Assembly: GCA_021849425.1 (NCBI GenBank)
Contig: JAJZSY010000007.1
Location: 1 to 64,000, forward strand
Reading direction: 5' to 3'
DNA length: 64,000 nucleotides
Origin: Pseudomonadota bacterium
GTDB taxonomy: Bacteria > Pseudomonadota > Alphaproteobacteria > Acetobacterales > Acetobacteraceae
Translations under genes and position numbers: made by a program
Notes under the pieces: generated by a model
The model's database searches: none
What the model saw: the letters and a program-made list of their open reading frames with translations, nothing else
Told to the model about the DNA's origin: nothing
Part shown: positions 1-7,989 of the stretch, one piece after another
Numbering within the stretch: position 1 is the first letter of the stretch
How the letters are laid out: every line of letters begins with the position of its first letter

Positions 1-251
1 TTTTCCAGCGTTGCCGGGCCGAGGCCCTCCACCTCGTCGAGGAAGCGGTGGTCGAGCGCCTCGCGGATCGCGGCGAGGTGCTGGCCGAGCCTGCCGAAAT
101 CCATCAGCATGCCGCTCGCATCCGGCGTGCCGCGCAGCGTGACGGTGGCGCGGTAGGAATGGCCGTGGATGCGGCGGCTCGCCTCGGTGGCGATCTGCCG
201 GTGCAGCGTGTGGGCCGCCTCGAAGCGGAATTCCTTGGTGATTTCGTGCAT
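1..251 (-). CDS. queD: 6-carboxytetrahydropterin synthase QueD (partial, C-terminus off the window)
   Basis: QueD converts 7,8-dihydroneopterin triphosphate to 6-carboxy-tetrahydropterin in the queuosine/7-deazaguanine pathway. About 83 residues are visible. They show the N-terminal FEAAHTL strand, the zinc-ligand segment RIHGHSY near residue 28, the segment MLMDFGRL, and the LDHRFLDEV stretch that is typical of the 6-pyruvoyl-tetrahydropterin synthase fold. The start codon lies 2 bases after the stop of queE on the same strand, so the two are almost certainly co-transcribed and successive steps are encoded together. The 3' end runs out of the window at base 1. Confidence 0.93.
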   Translation of the reverse strand, partial: MHEITKEFRFEAAHTLHRQIATEASRRIHGHSYRATVTLRGTPDASGMLMDFGRLGQHLAAIREALDHRFLDEVEGLGPATLE

Positions 252-253
252 GG

Positions 254-889
254 TCAGGGAATGCCGAGATATTTGTGGGTCTGCATCGACAGGCGCCATT
301 GCGGATGGGCGAGGCAGTATTCGATGGCGGCGCGCGTGTTGGCCGCGCGATCCGGCCCGTCCATCGGCTGGAGCAGGAAATGCGCGAAGTCGAGCCCGGC
401 GAAGCGCTCGGGCGCGGCCTCCGGCTGCGGATAGACCAGCTTCAGCTCCGAACCCTGACGCACCACGAGGCTGGCCCCCGCCTTGGGGCTGACGCAGAGC
501 CAGTCGATACCCGCGGGCGGTTCGATCGTGCCGTTGGTCTCGACCGCGATCTCGAAGCCCGCTTCATGCACCGCTTCGATCAGCGGCGCATCGAGCTGGA
601 GCAGGGGTTCGCCGCCGGTGAAGACGACGAGGGCATCGCGGGTGCAGGCGGCGGGCCAGGCGGCCTGGATGGCGCGGGCGAGACCGGCGGCATCGGCGAA
701 GCGGCCGCCGCCCGGACCGTCGGTGCCGATGAAATCGGTGTCGCAGAAGCGGCAGGTCGCCGTTGCGCGGTCTTCTTCCCGGCCGGACCACAGGTTGCAG
801 CCGGCGAAGCGGCAGAACACCGCCGCGCGGCCGGCGTTGCGCCCCTCGCCCTGCAGGGTGGGAAAGATTTCCTTTACACTATAGGCCAT
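254..889 (-). CDS. queE: 7-carboxy-7-deazaguanine synthase QueE
   Basis: This radical-SAM enzyme contracts the ring of 6-carboxytetrahydropterin to 7-carboxy-7-deazaguanine in queuosine synthesis. The 211-residue protein starts with the conserved EIFPTLQGEG substrate loop. Its cluster cysteines are arranged as C31-x14-C46-x2-C49, the long-loop variant known from QueE rather than the usual CxxxCxxC. VFTGGEPLLQ (GGE motif) follows near residue 90, and VETNGT later. It is upstream of queD with a 2-base gap. There is no strong Shine-Dalgarno sequence before the ATG at 889. I see no signs of transfer. Confidence 0.95.
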   Translation of the reverse strand: MAYSVKEIFPTLQGEGRNAGRAAVFCRFAGCNLWSGREEDRATATCRFCDTDFIGTDGPGGGRFADAAGLARAIQAAWPAACTRDALVVFTGGEPLLQLDAPLIEAVHEAGFEIAVETNGTIEPPAGIDWLCVSPKAGASLVVRQGSELKLVYPQPEAAPERFAGLDFAHFLLQPMDGPDRAANTRAAIEYCLAHPQWRLSMQTHKYLGIP

Positions 890-1002
890 GATGGCGTGAC
901 CTACCGCAAAACGGCGCCGCTGGCGACGGGGGCGGCTTCATTGCCGCCATCCCGCGGCGGCGCGGCTTGATCGGACGGCGCAGTCCCGGCACGATCATGT
1001 GC

Positions 1003-1884
1003 ATGAGCGAAACGAACCCGCCGAAACATCATCTGCTGATCGCCGGCACCGGGCGGAGCGGCACGTCCTTTCTCGTGCGTTGGCTGGCGGAGCTGGGGAT
1101 GGAGACGCATTTCTCCCGCTTCGGCGAACACGCCGCGTGGAACGAGGAGGCCAATGCCGGGGCCGAGAACCTGCCGCTGCCGGCGCTGGACGCGGACATG
1201 CCCTATGTCGTCAAATCGCCGTGGGTGACGGAATTCATCGACCAGGTGCTGGCCGATCCGGGGATCGTGCTCGATGGCGTGATCGTGCCGATGCGCAACC
1301 TTGCCGACGCCGCCGCGAGCCGGACGATCAACGAGCTGCGGCAGGTGGCGGCCGAGCCCGACTGGCCGCTGGCGATGGAAAAGCCCTGGGCGCATCGGGG
1401 GGTGACGCCGGGCGGGGTGGTGTATTCGCTGCATCCGCTCGACCAGGCGCGGGTGCTGGCGCTCGGCTTTCATCATCTGCTGGAGCGGCTGGTGGCGGCG
1501 GAGGTGAAGGTGGTGATGGTGTCGTTCCCGCGGCTGATCGAGGATGCGGCCTATCTCTACCGGACGCTGGCGCCGCTGCTGCCGCCGGAGCTGGACGAGG
1601 CGGCGGCGGCGGCGGCGCATGCGCGCATCGCCGATCCGGCGAAGGTGCGGGTGGGCGCGGGCGGGCATGACGCGACGCTGGAACGGCTCGACCGGGTGGC
1701 GCTGAACCGCGAGATCGGCCGGTTGCGGCGCGAGATGGCGGCGCTGGAGGACCGGGCGGCGGCGGCGGACGAGACGGCGGCGGCGGCGCGGCGCCATGCC
1801 GAGACGATCGAGCGCAGCCGGATGTGGCGCGCGCTCGGGCCGCTGCGGCGGGCGCTGCACGGGCTGCGCGGCGGCGGGCGATGA
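1003..1884 (+). CDS. sulfotransferase-family P-loop protein
   Basis: The N-terminus has the 5'-phosphosulfate-type loop GTGRSGTSFL (about residues 15-24) followed by a helix with LAELGM. A 3'-phosphate-type segment, VPMRNLADAAASR, lies near residue 90. This is the pattern of PAPS-dependent sulfotransferases. The last 80 residues are Ala/Arg/Glu-rich with heptad character, ending in a short basic tail, so a coiled-coil extension is likely. An in-frame ATG at 997 and a TTG at 967 are possible alternative starts, and I prefer the ATG at 1003. The substrate is unknown; surface glycans or lipids are typical for such proteins. It stands alone between queE and phaZ. Confidence 0.7.
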   Translation: MSETNPPKHHLLIAGTGRSGTSFLVRWLAELGMETHFSRFGEHAAWNEEANAGAENLPLPALDADMPYVVKSPWVTEFIDQVLADPGIVLDGVIVPMRNLADAAASRTINELRQVAAEPDWPLAMEKPWAHRGVTPGGVVYSLHPLDQARVLALGFHHLLERLVAAEVKVVMVSFPRLIEDAAYLYRTLAPLLPPELDEAAAAAAHARIADPAKVRVGAGGHDATLERLDRVALNREIGRLRREMAALEDRAAAADETAAAARRHAETIERSRMWRALGPLRRALHGLRGGGR

Positions 1885-2106
1885 CAGCGCTTTCTTTTTC
1901 GCGAGAACTGCCCCATATTGTAAAGAGAATGTTACACAACGCGTCCGCCGCACGGAACGGCGGGGGCAGAACAGGGGTTTCGCGCAGATGCGGGGCAGGC
2001 TTGTGCCGGACGATCGGGAGGCCTGCGTCCTTCATCCCGGACCTATTTACGGAACATTGATCTTTTCGGCGCCAGAGTGGCGTGACGAGAAAGGCGGTTT
2101 GCGCCC

Positions 2107-3324
2107 ATGATGTATGATATCTACCAGACCCAGGACGATTTCCTGGCCCCGTTCAGGATGGCGGCGCGCACGATGCTGCCGCTGTTCGAGCTGATGGAGC
2201 CGCCCTTCGGCGTTCCCACCCTGCCGGTGGCCGCCCGCGCGGCGCTGGAGATTTTCGGCAATAGCGGCATTTCCCACAAGCGGCCGGAATTCGGCATCGG
2301 CCGCGTGCGCTCGGGCGGGCGGGATGTCGCCGTCAGCGAGACGGTGGTGACCGGCACGCCGTTCGGCGACCTGCTGCATTTCCGCAAGGACATGGCCGAA
2401 CCCGGCCCGCGCGTGCTGGTCGCCGCCCCGCTCTCGGGCCATTTCGCGACATTGCTGCGCAACACCGTCGAGGTGATGCTCCAGGACCACGACGTGTACA
2501 TCACCGACTGGAAGAACGCACGCGACGTGCCGGTGAGCGCCGGGCGCTTCGGCTTCGATGACTATGTGGCGCATATCATGGATTTCCTGCGCGAGCTGGG
2601 GCCGGGCGCGCATGTGGTCGCGGTGTGCCAGCCGGCGGTGGCGGTGTTCGCCGCGACCGCGCTGATGGCCGAGGCCGGCGATCCGGCGGCGCCGCGCAGC
2701 ATGACGCTGATGGGCGGGCCGATCGACACCAGGCGCAACCCCTCGAAGGTCAACGACCTCGCCAAGACGCGCGACATCGCCTGGTTCCGCAAGAACCTGA
2801 TCACCACCGTGCCGGGCCGCTTCGCCGGGGCGGGCCGCGCCGTCTATCCCGGGTTCGTGCAGCTCGCCTCGTTCGTGTCGATGAATCTCGACCGGCATAT
2901 CGGCGCGCATCTGCGCCAGTTCCGCGCCATCGTCACCGAGGATGACGCGAGCGAGGCGGCGCACCGCAAGTTCTACGACGAATACCAGTCGGTGATGGAT
3001 CTGACGGCGGAATTCTATCTCGAAACCGTCGAGCGCGTGTTCCAGCGGCACGACCTGCCGCGCGGCCAGCTGAGCTGGCGCGGCCAGATGGTGCGGCCGG
3101 CGGCGATCGGCCAGACATCGGTCTTCACCGTCGAGGGCGAGCGGGACGATATCTGCCCGCCCGGCCAGTCGGTCGCGGCGCTCGATCTGTGCACCGGGCT
3201 GAAACCGGCGCAGAAGCGCAACCATCTTCAGCTCGGCGTCGGCCATTACGGCGTGTTCTCCGGCTCGCGCTGGGCGAACGAGATCTATCCGCGGCTGCGC
3301 GAGGTGATCGCCGCCGCCGGCTGA
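2107..3324 (+). CDS. phaZ: intracellular poly(3-hydroxybutyrate) depolymerase
   Basis: This enzyme mobilises stored polyhydroxybutyrate granules in the cytoplasm. The 405-residue protein has the alpha/beta-hydrolase nucleophile segment VCQPAV with Cys174 where most lipases have Ser, as in the PhaZ1 family of Cupriavidus. The likely acid is in ERDDICPPGQ (about 345) and the likely base in GVGHYGVFSG (about 378). There is no signal peptide, which fits an intracellular depolymerase. A 222-base gap precedes it. A 40-codon open frame (1988-2110) ends in an ATGA overlap with the phaZ start, but I do not call it a gene. The 3' end overlaps the convergent coaE by 40 bases, so no terminator separates them. 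Confidence 0.93.
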   Translation: MMYDIYQTQDDFLAPFRMAARTMLPLFELMEPPFGVPTLPVAARAALEIFGNSGISHKRPEFGIGRVRSGGRDVAVSETVVTGTPFGDLLHFRKDMAEPGPRVLVAAPLSGHFATLLRNTVEVMLQDHDVYITDWKNARDVPVSAGRFGFDDYVAHIMDFLRELGPGAHVVAVCQPAVAVFAATALMAEAGDPAAPRSMTLMGGPIDTRRNPSKVNDLAKTRDIAWFRKNLITTVPGRFAGAGRAVYPGFVQLASFVSMNLDRHIGAHLRQFRAIVTEDDASEAAHRKFYDEYQSVMDLTAEFYLETVERVFQRHDLPRGQLSWRGQMVRPAAIGQTSVFTVEGERDDICPPGQSVAALDLCTGLKPAQKRNHLQLGVGHYGVFSGSRWANEIYPRLREVIAAAG

Positions 3325-3938
3325 CCGGCGACGGGCGCAAGGCGGGCGGCTGGCGGAAACACATGCGCCGCCATCAGCCGCCGCACCGCGCGCAGCGTGT
3401 GATGGCGCGACAGGCCGGTGGCGATCACCGCATCGGCGCGGCGGCGTTTTTCGGTATCCGGCATCTGCAGGGCGATGATCCGCTCGATCTCGGCGCGGGG
3501 CAGGCCGCGGCGCAGCACCCGCGCGATTTGCACCGCGCGCGGGGCGGAGACGGTGAGCGCGAGATCGACCCGCGCCTCGCCGCCGGTTTCGAACAGCAGC
3601 GGAATGTCGAGCAGCACGGCGCGGGCGCCGCGCCTGCGGGCGGCGGCGAGGAATTTTGTCTCCGCCGCCCGCACCATGCGGTGCATGATCGCTTCCAGAC
3701 GGCGCCGCGCGACGGGATCGGCGAGAACTTGTGCGCGCAGGGCGGCGCGGTCGAGCACGCCGGCGCGCACCACGCCGGGAAACGAGGCGGCGATGGGCGC
3801 AAGCGCCGCCCCGCCCGGCGCCTGCAGCGCGCGCACCGTGGCATCGGCATCGAACACCGGCACGTGGCGGCGGCGGAAGATCCCGGCGACGGTGGATTTT
3901 CCCATGCCGATCCCGCCGGTGAGGCCGATGATCTTCAT
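3285..3938 (-). CDS. coaE: dephospho-CoA kinase
   Basis: CoaE performs the last step of coenzyme A synthesis, phosphorylating the 3'-hydroxyl of dephospho-CoA. The 217-residue protein begins MKIIGLTGGIGMGKST, a P-loop at residues 8-15. VFDAD and LLDIPLLFETG (the lid/CoA region) follow, and the segment R-x-x-x-Q-M-P appears as IIALQMPDTEKRRRAD near residue 165. The ATG overlaps the aroE stop by 4 bases (ATGA), so it is translationally coupled to aroE. The C-terminus is somewhat longer and basic. Its end overlaps the convergent phaZ. Confidence 0.94.
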   Translation of the reverse strand: MKIIGLTGGIGMGKSTVAGIFRRRHVPVFDADATVRALQAPGGAALAPIAASFPGVVRAGVLDRAALRAQVLADPVARRRLEAIMHRMVRAAETKFLAAARRRGARAVLLDIPLLFETGGEARVDLALTVSAPRAVQIARVLRRGLPRAEIERIIALQMPDTEKRRRADAVIATGLSRHHTLRAVRRLMAAHVFPPAARLAPVAGQPAAAITSRSRG

Positions 3939-4765
3939 CCCATGAGGTCGGCCGCGACGGCGCGGTAGAGCGCATCGTCCACCGCCGGGGTGACGCCGAA
4001 CCACGCGGCGAAGCCCGGCACCGCCTGGTGCAGCAGCATCCCCAGCCCCTCGACCGCGACGAGGCCGCGCGCCCGGGCCTCGGCCAGCAGCCCGGTTTCC
4101 AGCGGGACATAGACGATGTCCGCCACCGCCATGCCGGGGGCGGCGCGGGCGAGATCGAGTTCGAGCGACTGATGCCCGGCCATGCCGAGCGAGGTGGTGT
4201 TGACCACCAGCGCGTGATCCGCCAGCGCGTCCGCCCGCGCCTCCCACGGGATGTGGGCGAGGCCGAAATCCCGCGCCAGCGCCGCCGCGCGCGCGGGCGA
4301 GCGGTTGCAGAGGGTGACCTGAGCGCCGGCATCCTGCAACGCGGTGGCGATGGCCCGCGCGGCCCCTCCGGCGCCGAGCACCAGCGCGGGGCCGGCTGCG
4401 GGATCGACGCCATGGGCGCGCAGATTGGCGAGAAAGCCCGATCCGTCGGTGTTCGCGCCCTCGATCCCCGTCGGCGTGAAGACGAGCGTGTTCACCGCGC
4501 CGGCGCGCCGCGCGCTGTCGGCCACGCGGTCGCACACGGCGAAGGCGGCCTCCTTGTGCGGGATCGTCACGTTGGCGCCGGCGAAGCCCATTTTCGCCAG
4601 CGCTGCGACGCAGGCGGCGAAATCGTCCGGGGCGATGGCGAGCGGGAGATAGGCGCCGTCGATCCCGTGGCGTTCCAGCCAGGTGCCGTGCAGGCGGGGC
4701 GAGCGGGAATGGGCGACCGGATAGCCGATCACCCCGGCGAGGCGTGCGTGGCCGGAAAGGATCAT
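3935..4765 (-). CDS. aroE: shikimate dehydrogenase (NADP+)
   Basis: AroE reduces 3-dehydroshikimate to shikimate in aromatic amino-acid synthesis. The 276-residue sequence has the substrate-binding SRSPRLHGTW (Ser-x-Ser) and the catalytic Lys in NVTIPHKEA near residue 70. The cofactor loop is LVLGAGGAARAI (about 127-138), with NRSPARAAAL giving the NADP ribose-phosphate specificity region. The C-terminal GLGMLLHQ segment is also conserved. It is first of an aroE-coaE pair. The related alphaproteobacterial neighbour dnaQ is present but about 2.5 kb away on the other strand. Confidence 0.95.
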   Translation of the reverse strand: MILSGHARLAGVIGYPVAHSRSPRLHGTWLERHGIDGAYLPLAIAPDDFAACVAALAKMGFAGANVTIPHKEAAFAVCDRVADSARRAGAVNTLVFTPTGIEGANTDGSGFLANLRAHGVDPAAGPALVLGAGGAARAIATALQDAGAQVTLCNRSPARAAALARDFGLAHIPWEARADALADHALVVNTTSLGMAGHQSLELDLARAAPGMAVADIVYVPLETGLLAEARARGLVAVEGLGMLLHQAVPGFAAWFGVTPAVDDALYRAVAADLMG

Positions 4766-4857
4766 GACCTGTTTCGATCATGAAGCGGCGCCGGCGGCAA
4801 GGGGCGGTTTCGCGCCGGCGGTTCCGCGCCATATCCACGACAGGGCGGAGGGATGTC

Positions 4858-5559
4858 ATGGACGGAACGGGACGGGATGACGTGGCGGTGGTGATCGGCG
4901 CGGGCGGCGGCATCGGCGGCGCGCTGGTGGCAGCACTTGCGGGCGATCCGCGCTTCGCCGCGGTGATCGGGCTCGGGCGGGGCAGCGCGCCGCGCTTCGA
5001 CCTGCTCGATGAGGCCAGCATTGCCGACGCGGTGCGGGCGGTGGCGGCGCGGGGCGCCATTCGCCTTGCGATCGATGCGACCGGCTTTCTGCACGATGCG
5101 GCACAGATGCCGGAGAAGAGCCTGCGCGAGCTGGATGCGGGCCGCCTCGCCCGCAGTTTCGCGCTGAACGCGATCGGCCCGGCGCTGCTGATGAAGCATC
5201 TGCTGCCGGCCTTGCCGCGCGAGGGGCGGGCGGTGTTCGCCACCCTGTCGGCGCGGGTCGGCAGTATCGGCGATAACCGGCTCGGCGGGTGGTATGGCTA
5301 TCGCGCGTCGAAGGCGGCGCTGAACCAGCTCGTGCGGACGGCCGCGGTGGAGCTGGCGCGGCGGTCGCAGGCGGCGATCTGCGTCGCGCTGCATCCGGGC
5401 ACGGTGGCGACGGGGCTTTCGTCCCCTTTCGCCGCCACCGGGCTCGACGTGCAGGCGCCGGAGGTGGCGGCGGCGCGGCTGCTCGCGGTGATCGACCGGC
5501 TTACCCCAGCCGAGAGCGGCGGGTTTTTCGACCATCGCGGCGAGGCGGTGCCGTGGTAG
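4858..5559 (+). CDS. short-chain dehydrogenase/reductase
   Basis: The protein is 233 residues with the Rossmann loop VVIGAGGGIGGAL at residues 10-22, and the catalytic WYGYRASKAALNQ (Tyr-x-x-x-Lys) near residue 145 preceded by TLSARVGS. It resembles the CsgA/C-factor-like branch of SDRs, in which the product is usually not known. An upstream in-frame start at 4780 exists, but GGGCGGAGGG sits just before the ATG at 4858, which decides the start. It is divergent from aroE. Its end lies inside a short direct repeat/hairpin shared with the convergent isomerase gene. Confidence 0.82.
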   Translation: MDGTGRDDVAVVIGAGGGIGGALVAALAGDPRFAAVIGLGRGSAPRFDLLDEASIADAVRAVAARGAIRLAIDATGFLHDAAQMPEKSLRELDAGRLARSFALNAIGPALLMKHLLPALPREGRAVFATLSARVGSIGDNRLGGWYGYRASKAALNQLVRTAAVELARRSQAAICVALHPGTVATGLSSPFAATGLDVQAPEVAAARLLAVIDRLTPAESGGFFDHRGEAVPW

Positions 5560-5572
5560 ATGACGGCACCGG
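5546..5572. terminator. hairpin between convergent genes
   Basis: CGGTGCCGT (5546-5554) pairs with ACGGCACCG (5564-5572) across a 9-base loop, in the gap between the SDR gene and the convergent isomerase gene. A second exact copy of the left arm follows at 5581 within a 17-base direct repeat, allowing an alternative pairing. There is no T-run, so it is either a rho-independent-like stall site on both strands or simply a 3' hairpin. Confidence 0.4.
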
Positions 5573-5596
5573 CATTTCAGGCGGTGCCGTGGTAGA

Positions 5597-6211
5597 TCAG
5601 GCCGTATAGGCCGCGCGGCCGGTGGCCAGCGCGTCGTCCAGCAGGTCGAGCCGGTCCTGGCCCCAGAACAGCTCGCCGTTCAGGATGTAGGAGGGCGCGC
5701 CGAACACGCCGGCGGCCTCGGCCATCTCGCGGTTGCGCTGATAGGCGGCTTCGATCTCGGGCGCGGCGGCGCGGGCCTGGAGGTCGGGCGCGATGCCGGA
5801 TGCGGCGGCGAGATCGGCGATGGTCGCGGGATCGGCGAGGTTGCGCTCCTCGGTCCAGACCGCGGCGAAGACGCGGCGGAGGAACGGGTCGGGGTCGCCG
5901 CCGGCGTCCACGATGGCGATCGCCAGACGATCCGCCAGCGCCGGGTCCACCGGGAAGAATCGCGGATGCAAATTGAGCGCGAGGCCGCGGCGGGCGCGCC
6001 AGCGTTGCAGCTCGACCAGACGGTAGTGCTGGCGGACCGGGTGGCGTTTGGCCAGCGGCTGGCCGCCGGTTTCGGCGAAGATCGCGCCGAGCGGCACCGG
6101 GCGGTACTCGACCGCGGCGCCGTGGCGGCGGGCGATGTCGAGAAAGGCGGCGTGGCCGAGATAGGTCCAGGGCGAGTGGCTGGTGAAGACATAGGTGATG
6201 GTGGCGGCCAT
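5597..6211 (-). CDS. 2-hydroxychromene-2-carboxylate isomerase/DsbA-family oxidoreductase
   Basis: This 204-residue protein is a thioredoxin-fold, kappa-GST-like member of the DsbA superfamily. It begins TITYVFTSHSPWTYLG, where the S-P-W-T-Y segment occupies the position of the CxxC motif and Ser replaces the first cysteine, as in HCCA isomerases. GVFGAPSYILNGELFWGQDRL near the C-terminus carries the cis-proline and the substrate/GSH-binding segment. A strong GGAGG lies upstream of the ATG. The family isomerises aromatic ring-cleavage intermediates, but there are no naphthalene-type genes nearby, so the substrate is unknown. Confidence 0.82.
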   Translation of the reverse strand: MAATITYVFTSHSPWTYLGHAAFLDIARRHGAAVEYRPVPLGAIFAETGGQPLAKRHPVRQHYRLVELQRWRARRGLALNLHPRFFPVDPALADRLAIAIVDAGGDPDPFLRRVFAAVWTEERNLADPATIADLAAASGIAPDLQARAAAPEIEAAYQRNREMAEAAGVFGAPSYILNGELFWGQDRLDLLDDALATGRAAYTA

Positions 6212-6324
6212 GGGCGATTTCCTCCGCGCTGCTTGCGTGCTGCGCCCATGTTGATAGGGAAGGAGCGTGCCGGCGCCAAGGGCGGCCCGGCGGCGACCAC
6301 CGCACTCCGGAGAGACCGAACCGC

Positions 6325-7176
6325 ATGAGTTCCATCCTGACCCTTTCCTGCCGCAACCGGCCCGGCATTGTCGGCGCCGTCGGCCATTTCCTGCACGCGC
6401 ACGGGCAGGACATCCGCGAGGCGCAGCAATTCGACGACCGGGCGAGCGGGCGCTTCTTCATGCGCGTGGTTTTCGCGCCGGTGGGCGACGCGCCTTCCTC
6501 CGGGCTGGAGGCGGAGTTCGCCGCGGTCGGGCGCGAATTCGGGATGGAGTGGGAAATCACCCCAAGCGGGCACCGGATGCGGACGATGATCCTGGTTTCG
6601 CGCTTCGATCACTGCCTGGTCGACCTGGTCTATCGCCAGCGGATCGGCGAGCTGCCGATGGACATTGTCGGCGTGATCGCCAACCATCCGCGCGAGAGCT
6701 ACGCCCATCTCGATCTCGACGGGATTCCCTTCCACCATCTGCCGATCGCGCCGGACACCAAGATGGAGCAGGAGGCCGAGGTGTGGCGGCTGATGCGCGA
6801 GAGCGGCACCGAACTCGCCATCCTCGCGCGCTACATGCAGGTGCTGTCGGACGGGCTGGTGGCGAAGCTGGCCGGGCGCTGCATCAACATCCACCATTCC
6901 TTCCTGCCTGGCTTCAAGGGGGCGAAGCCCTATCACCAGGCCTATGCGCGCGGGGTGAAGCTGATCGGCGCGACGGCGCATTACGTCACCACCGCGCTCG
7001 ACGAGGGGCCGATCATCGAGCAGGATGTCGAGCGCATCTCGCATGGCGACACGCCGGAGGCGCTGGTGCGCAAGGGGCGCGACATCGAGCGCCGGGTGCT
7101 GGCGCGCGCCGTGCTCGGGCATCTGGAGCGGCGGGTGTTCATCAGCGGCAGCAAGACGGTGGTGTTCGCCGGCTAG
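6325..7176 (+). CDS. purU: formyltetrahydrofolate deformylase
   Basis: PurU hydrolyses 10-formyl-THF to formate and THF, balancing the one-carbon pool. The N-terminal ACT-type domain (about 1-85) begins ILTLSCRNRPGIVGAVGHFL. The formyltransferase domain carries LARYMQVLSDGL, then NIHHSFLPGFKGA and DEGPIIEQD, giving the Asn-His-Asp catalytic trio. The length of 283 is usual. A GGAGA ribosome site precedes the ATG. The stop codon TAG (7174-7176) is shared with the first bases of hairpin element A. fhs, whose product makes the PurU substrate from formate, lies 3 kb away on the other strand. Confidence 0.95.
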   Translation: MSSILTLSCRNRPGIVGAVGHFLHAHGQDIREAQQFDDRASGRFFMRVVFAPVGDAPSSGLEAEFAAVGREFGMEWEITPSGHRMRTMILVSRFDHCLVDLVYRQRIGELPMDIVGVIANHPRESYAHLDLDGIPFHHLPIAPDTKMEQEAEVWRLMRESGTELAILARYMQVLSDGLVAKLAGRCINIHHSFLPGFKGAKPYHQAYARGVKLIGATAHYVTTALDEGPIIEQDVERISHGDTPEALVRKGRDIERRVLARAVLGHLERRVFISGSKTVVFAG

Positions 7177-7230
7177 AGCACGTTCCGATCCTTTCGGATC
7201 GGATGTCGTGCTTCATCTTGTTGATGCTCT
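7175..7230 (+). repeat. 3'-hairpin repeat element, copy A
   Basis: The element starts AGAGCACGT, then has TCCGATCC-TTTC-GGATCGGA, then TGTCGTGCT and a trailer ending GATGCTCT. It begins inside the purU stop codon (cTAGAGCAC). It has the same orientation as purU. The trailer runs to 22 bases before the dnaQ start. It matches copies C, D and E over the first 45 bases. Confidence 0.85.
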
Positions 7231-7251
7231 GGAGCCAAAAAGGGGGCGGCG

Positions 7252-7929
7252 ATGTCGCGCGCGGTGCTGTTCGATACGGAAACGACGGGGCTGGAGCCGC
7301 TGGGCGGCGACCGGGTGATCGAGGTCGCGGCGATCGAGCTGTGGAACGACCTGCCGACGGGCAGGGTGTTTCACACGCTGATCGACCCCGAGCGCGACAT
7401 TCCCGCCGAGGCGAGCCGGGTGCATGGCATGACCGGCGCGGATGTCGCCGGCAAGCCGAAATTCGCCGAGATCGCCGCCGAGTTGCTGGAGTTCTTCGCT
7501 GGAGATCCGCTGGTCGCGCATAACGCGCCGTTCGATTTCGGCTTTCTCGACGCCGAGTTCGCCCGCATCGGCCAGGCGGCGCTGGACCGGGCGCGGATGA
7601 TCGACACGCTGGCGCTGGCCAAGCAGCGGTTTCCGGGCATGCCCAACTCGCTCGACGCGCTGTGCCGGCGCTTCGGCATCGACCTGTCCGCCCGCACCAC
7701 GCATAACGCGCTGCTCGACTGCAAGCTGCTCGCGGAGGTTTACGTCGAGCTGACCGGCGGGCGGCAGCGCGGGCTCGACCTCGCCGCCGAGAGCGCGATC
7801 CGGCTCGTGGAATATCGCAGCGAGGGGCCGCGCACGCCGCGCCCGATCGCGGTGAGTGCTGAGGAGATGGCGGCGCACGAGGCGTTCATCGACAAGCTGA
7901 AGGAGCCGGTCTGGCGGCTGGAGCGGTAG
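7252..7929 (+). CDS. dnaQ: DNA polymerase III epsilon subunit (3'-5' proofreading exonuclease)
   Basis: DnaQ proofreads DNA as part of the polymerase III core. The 225-residue protein has the DEDDh nuclease motifs: Exo I FDTETTG (Asp8, Glu10), Exo II LVAHNAPFDFGFLD near residue 86, and Exo III THNALLDCKLLAEVY near residue 146 with the catalytic His. A C-terminal segment of about 60 residues probably binds the alpha subunit. Hairpin element A occupies the gap to purU. The stop codon is followed at once by the truncated element B. Confidence 0.95.
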   Translation: MSRAVLFDTETTGLEPLGGDRVIEVAAIELWNDLPTGRVFHTLIDPERDIPAEASRVHGMTGADVAGKPKFAEIAAELLEFFAGDPLVAHNAPFDFGFLDAEFARIGQAALDRARMIDTLALAKQRFPGMPNSLDALCRRFGIDLSARTTHNALLDCKLLAEVYVELTGGRQRGLDLAAESAIRLVEYRSEGPRTPRPIAVSAEEMAAHEAFIDKLKEPVWRLER

Positions 7930-7957
7930 CCGATCCTTTCGGATCGGATGATGCTCT
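7930..7957 (+). repeat. 3'-hairpin repeat element, short copy B
   Basis: This copy begins directly after the dnaQ TAG. It has CCGATCC-TTTC-GGATCGG and the ending GATGCTCT found in copy A, but the AGAGCAC start and the central trailer are missing. It lies between dnaQ and the convergent ptrB gene and may serve both as terminator. The orientation, judged from the GATGCTCT end, follows dnaQ. Confidence 0.7.
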
Positions 7958-7989
7958 GAATCAGGCGGCGCCGATCGTCCCCGCGCGGC

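Noticed and set aside
1988-2110. A 40-codon open frame with ATGA overlap to phaZ
   Set aside because: No ribosome site and no recognisable protein character; the overlap alone is weak evidence.
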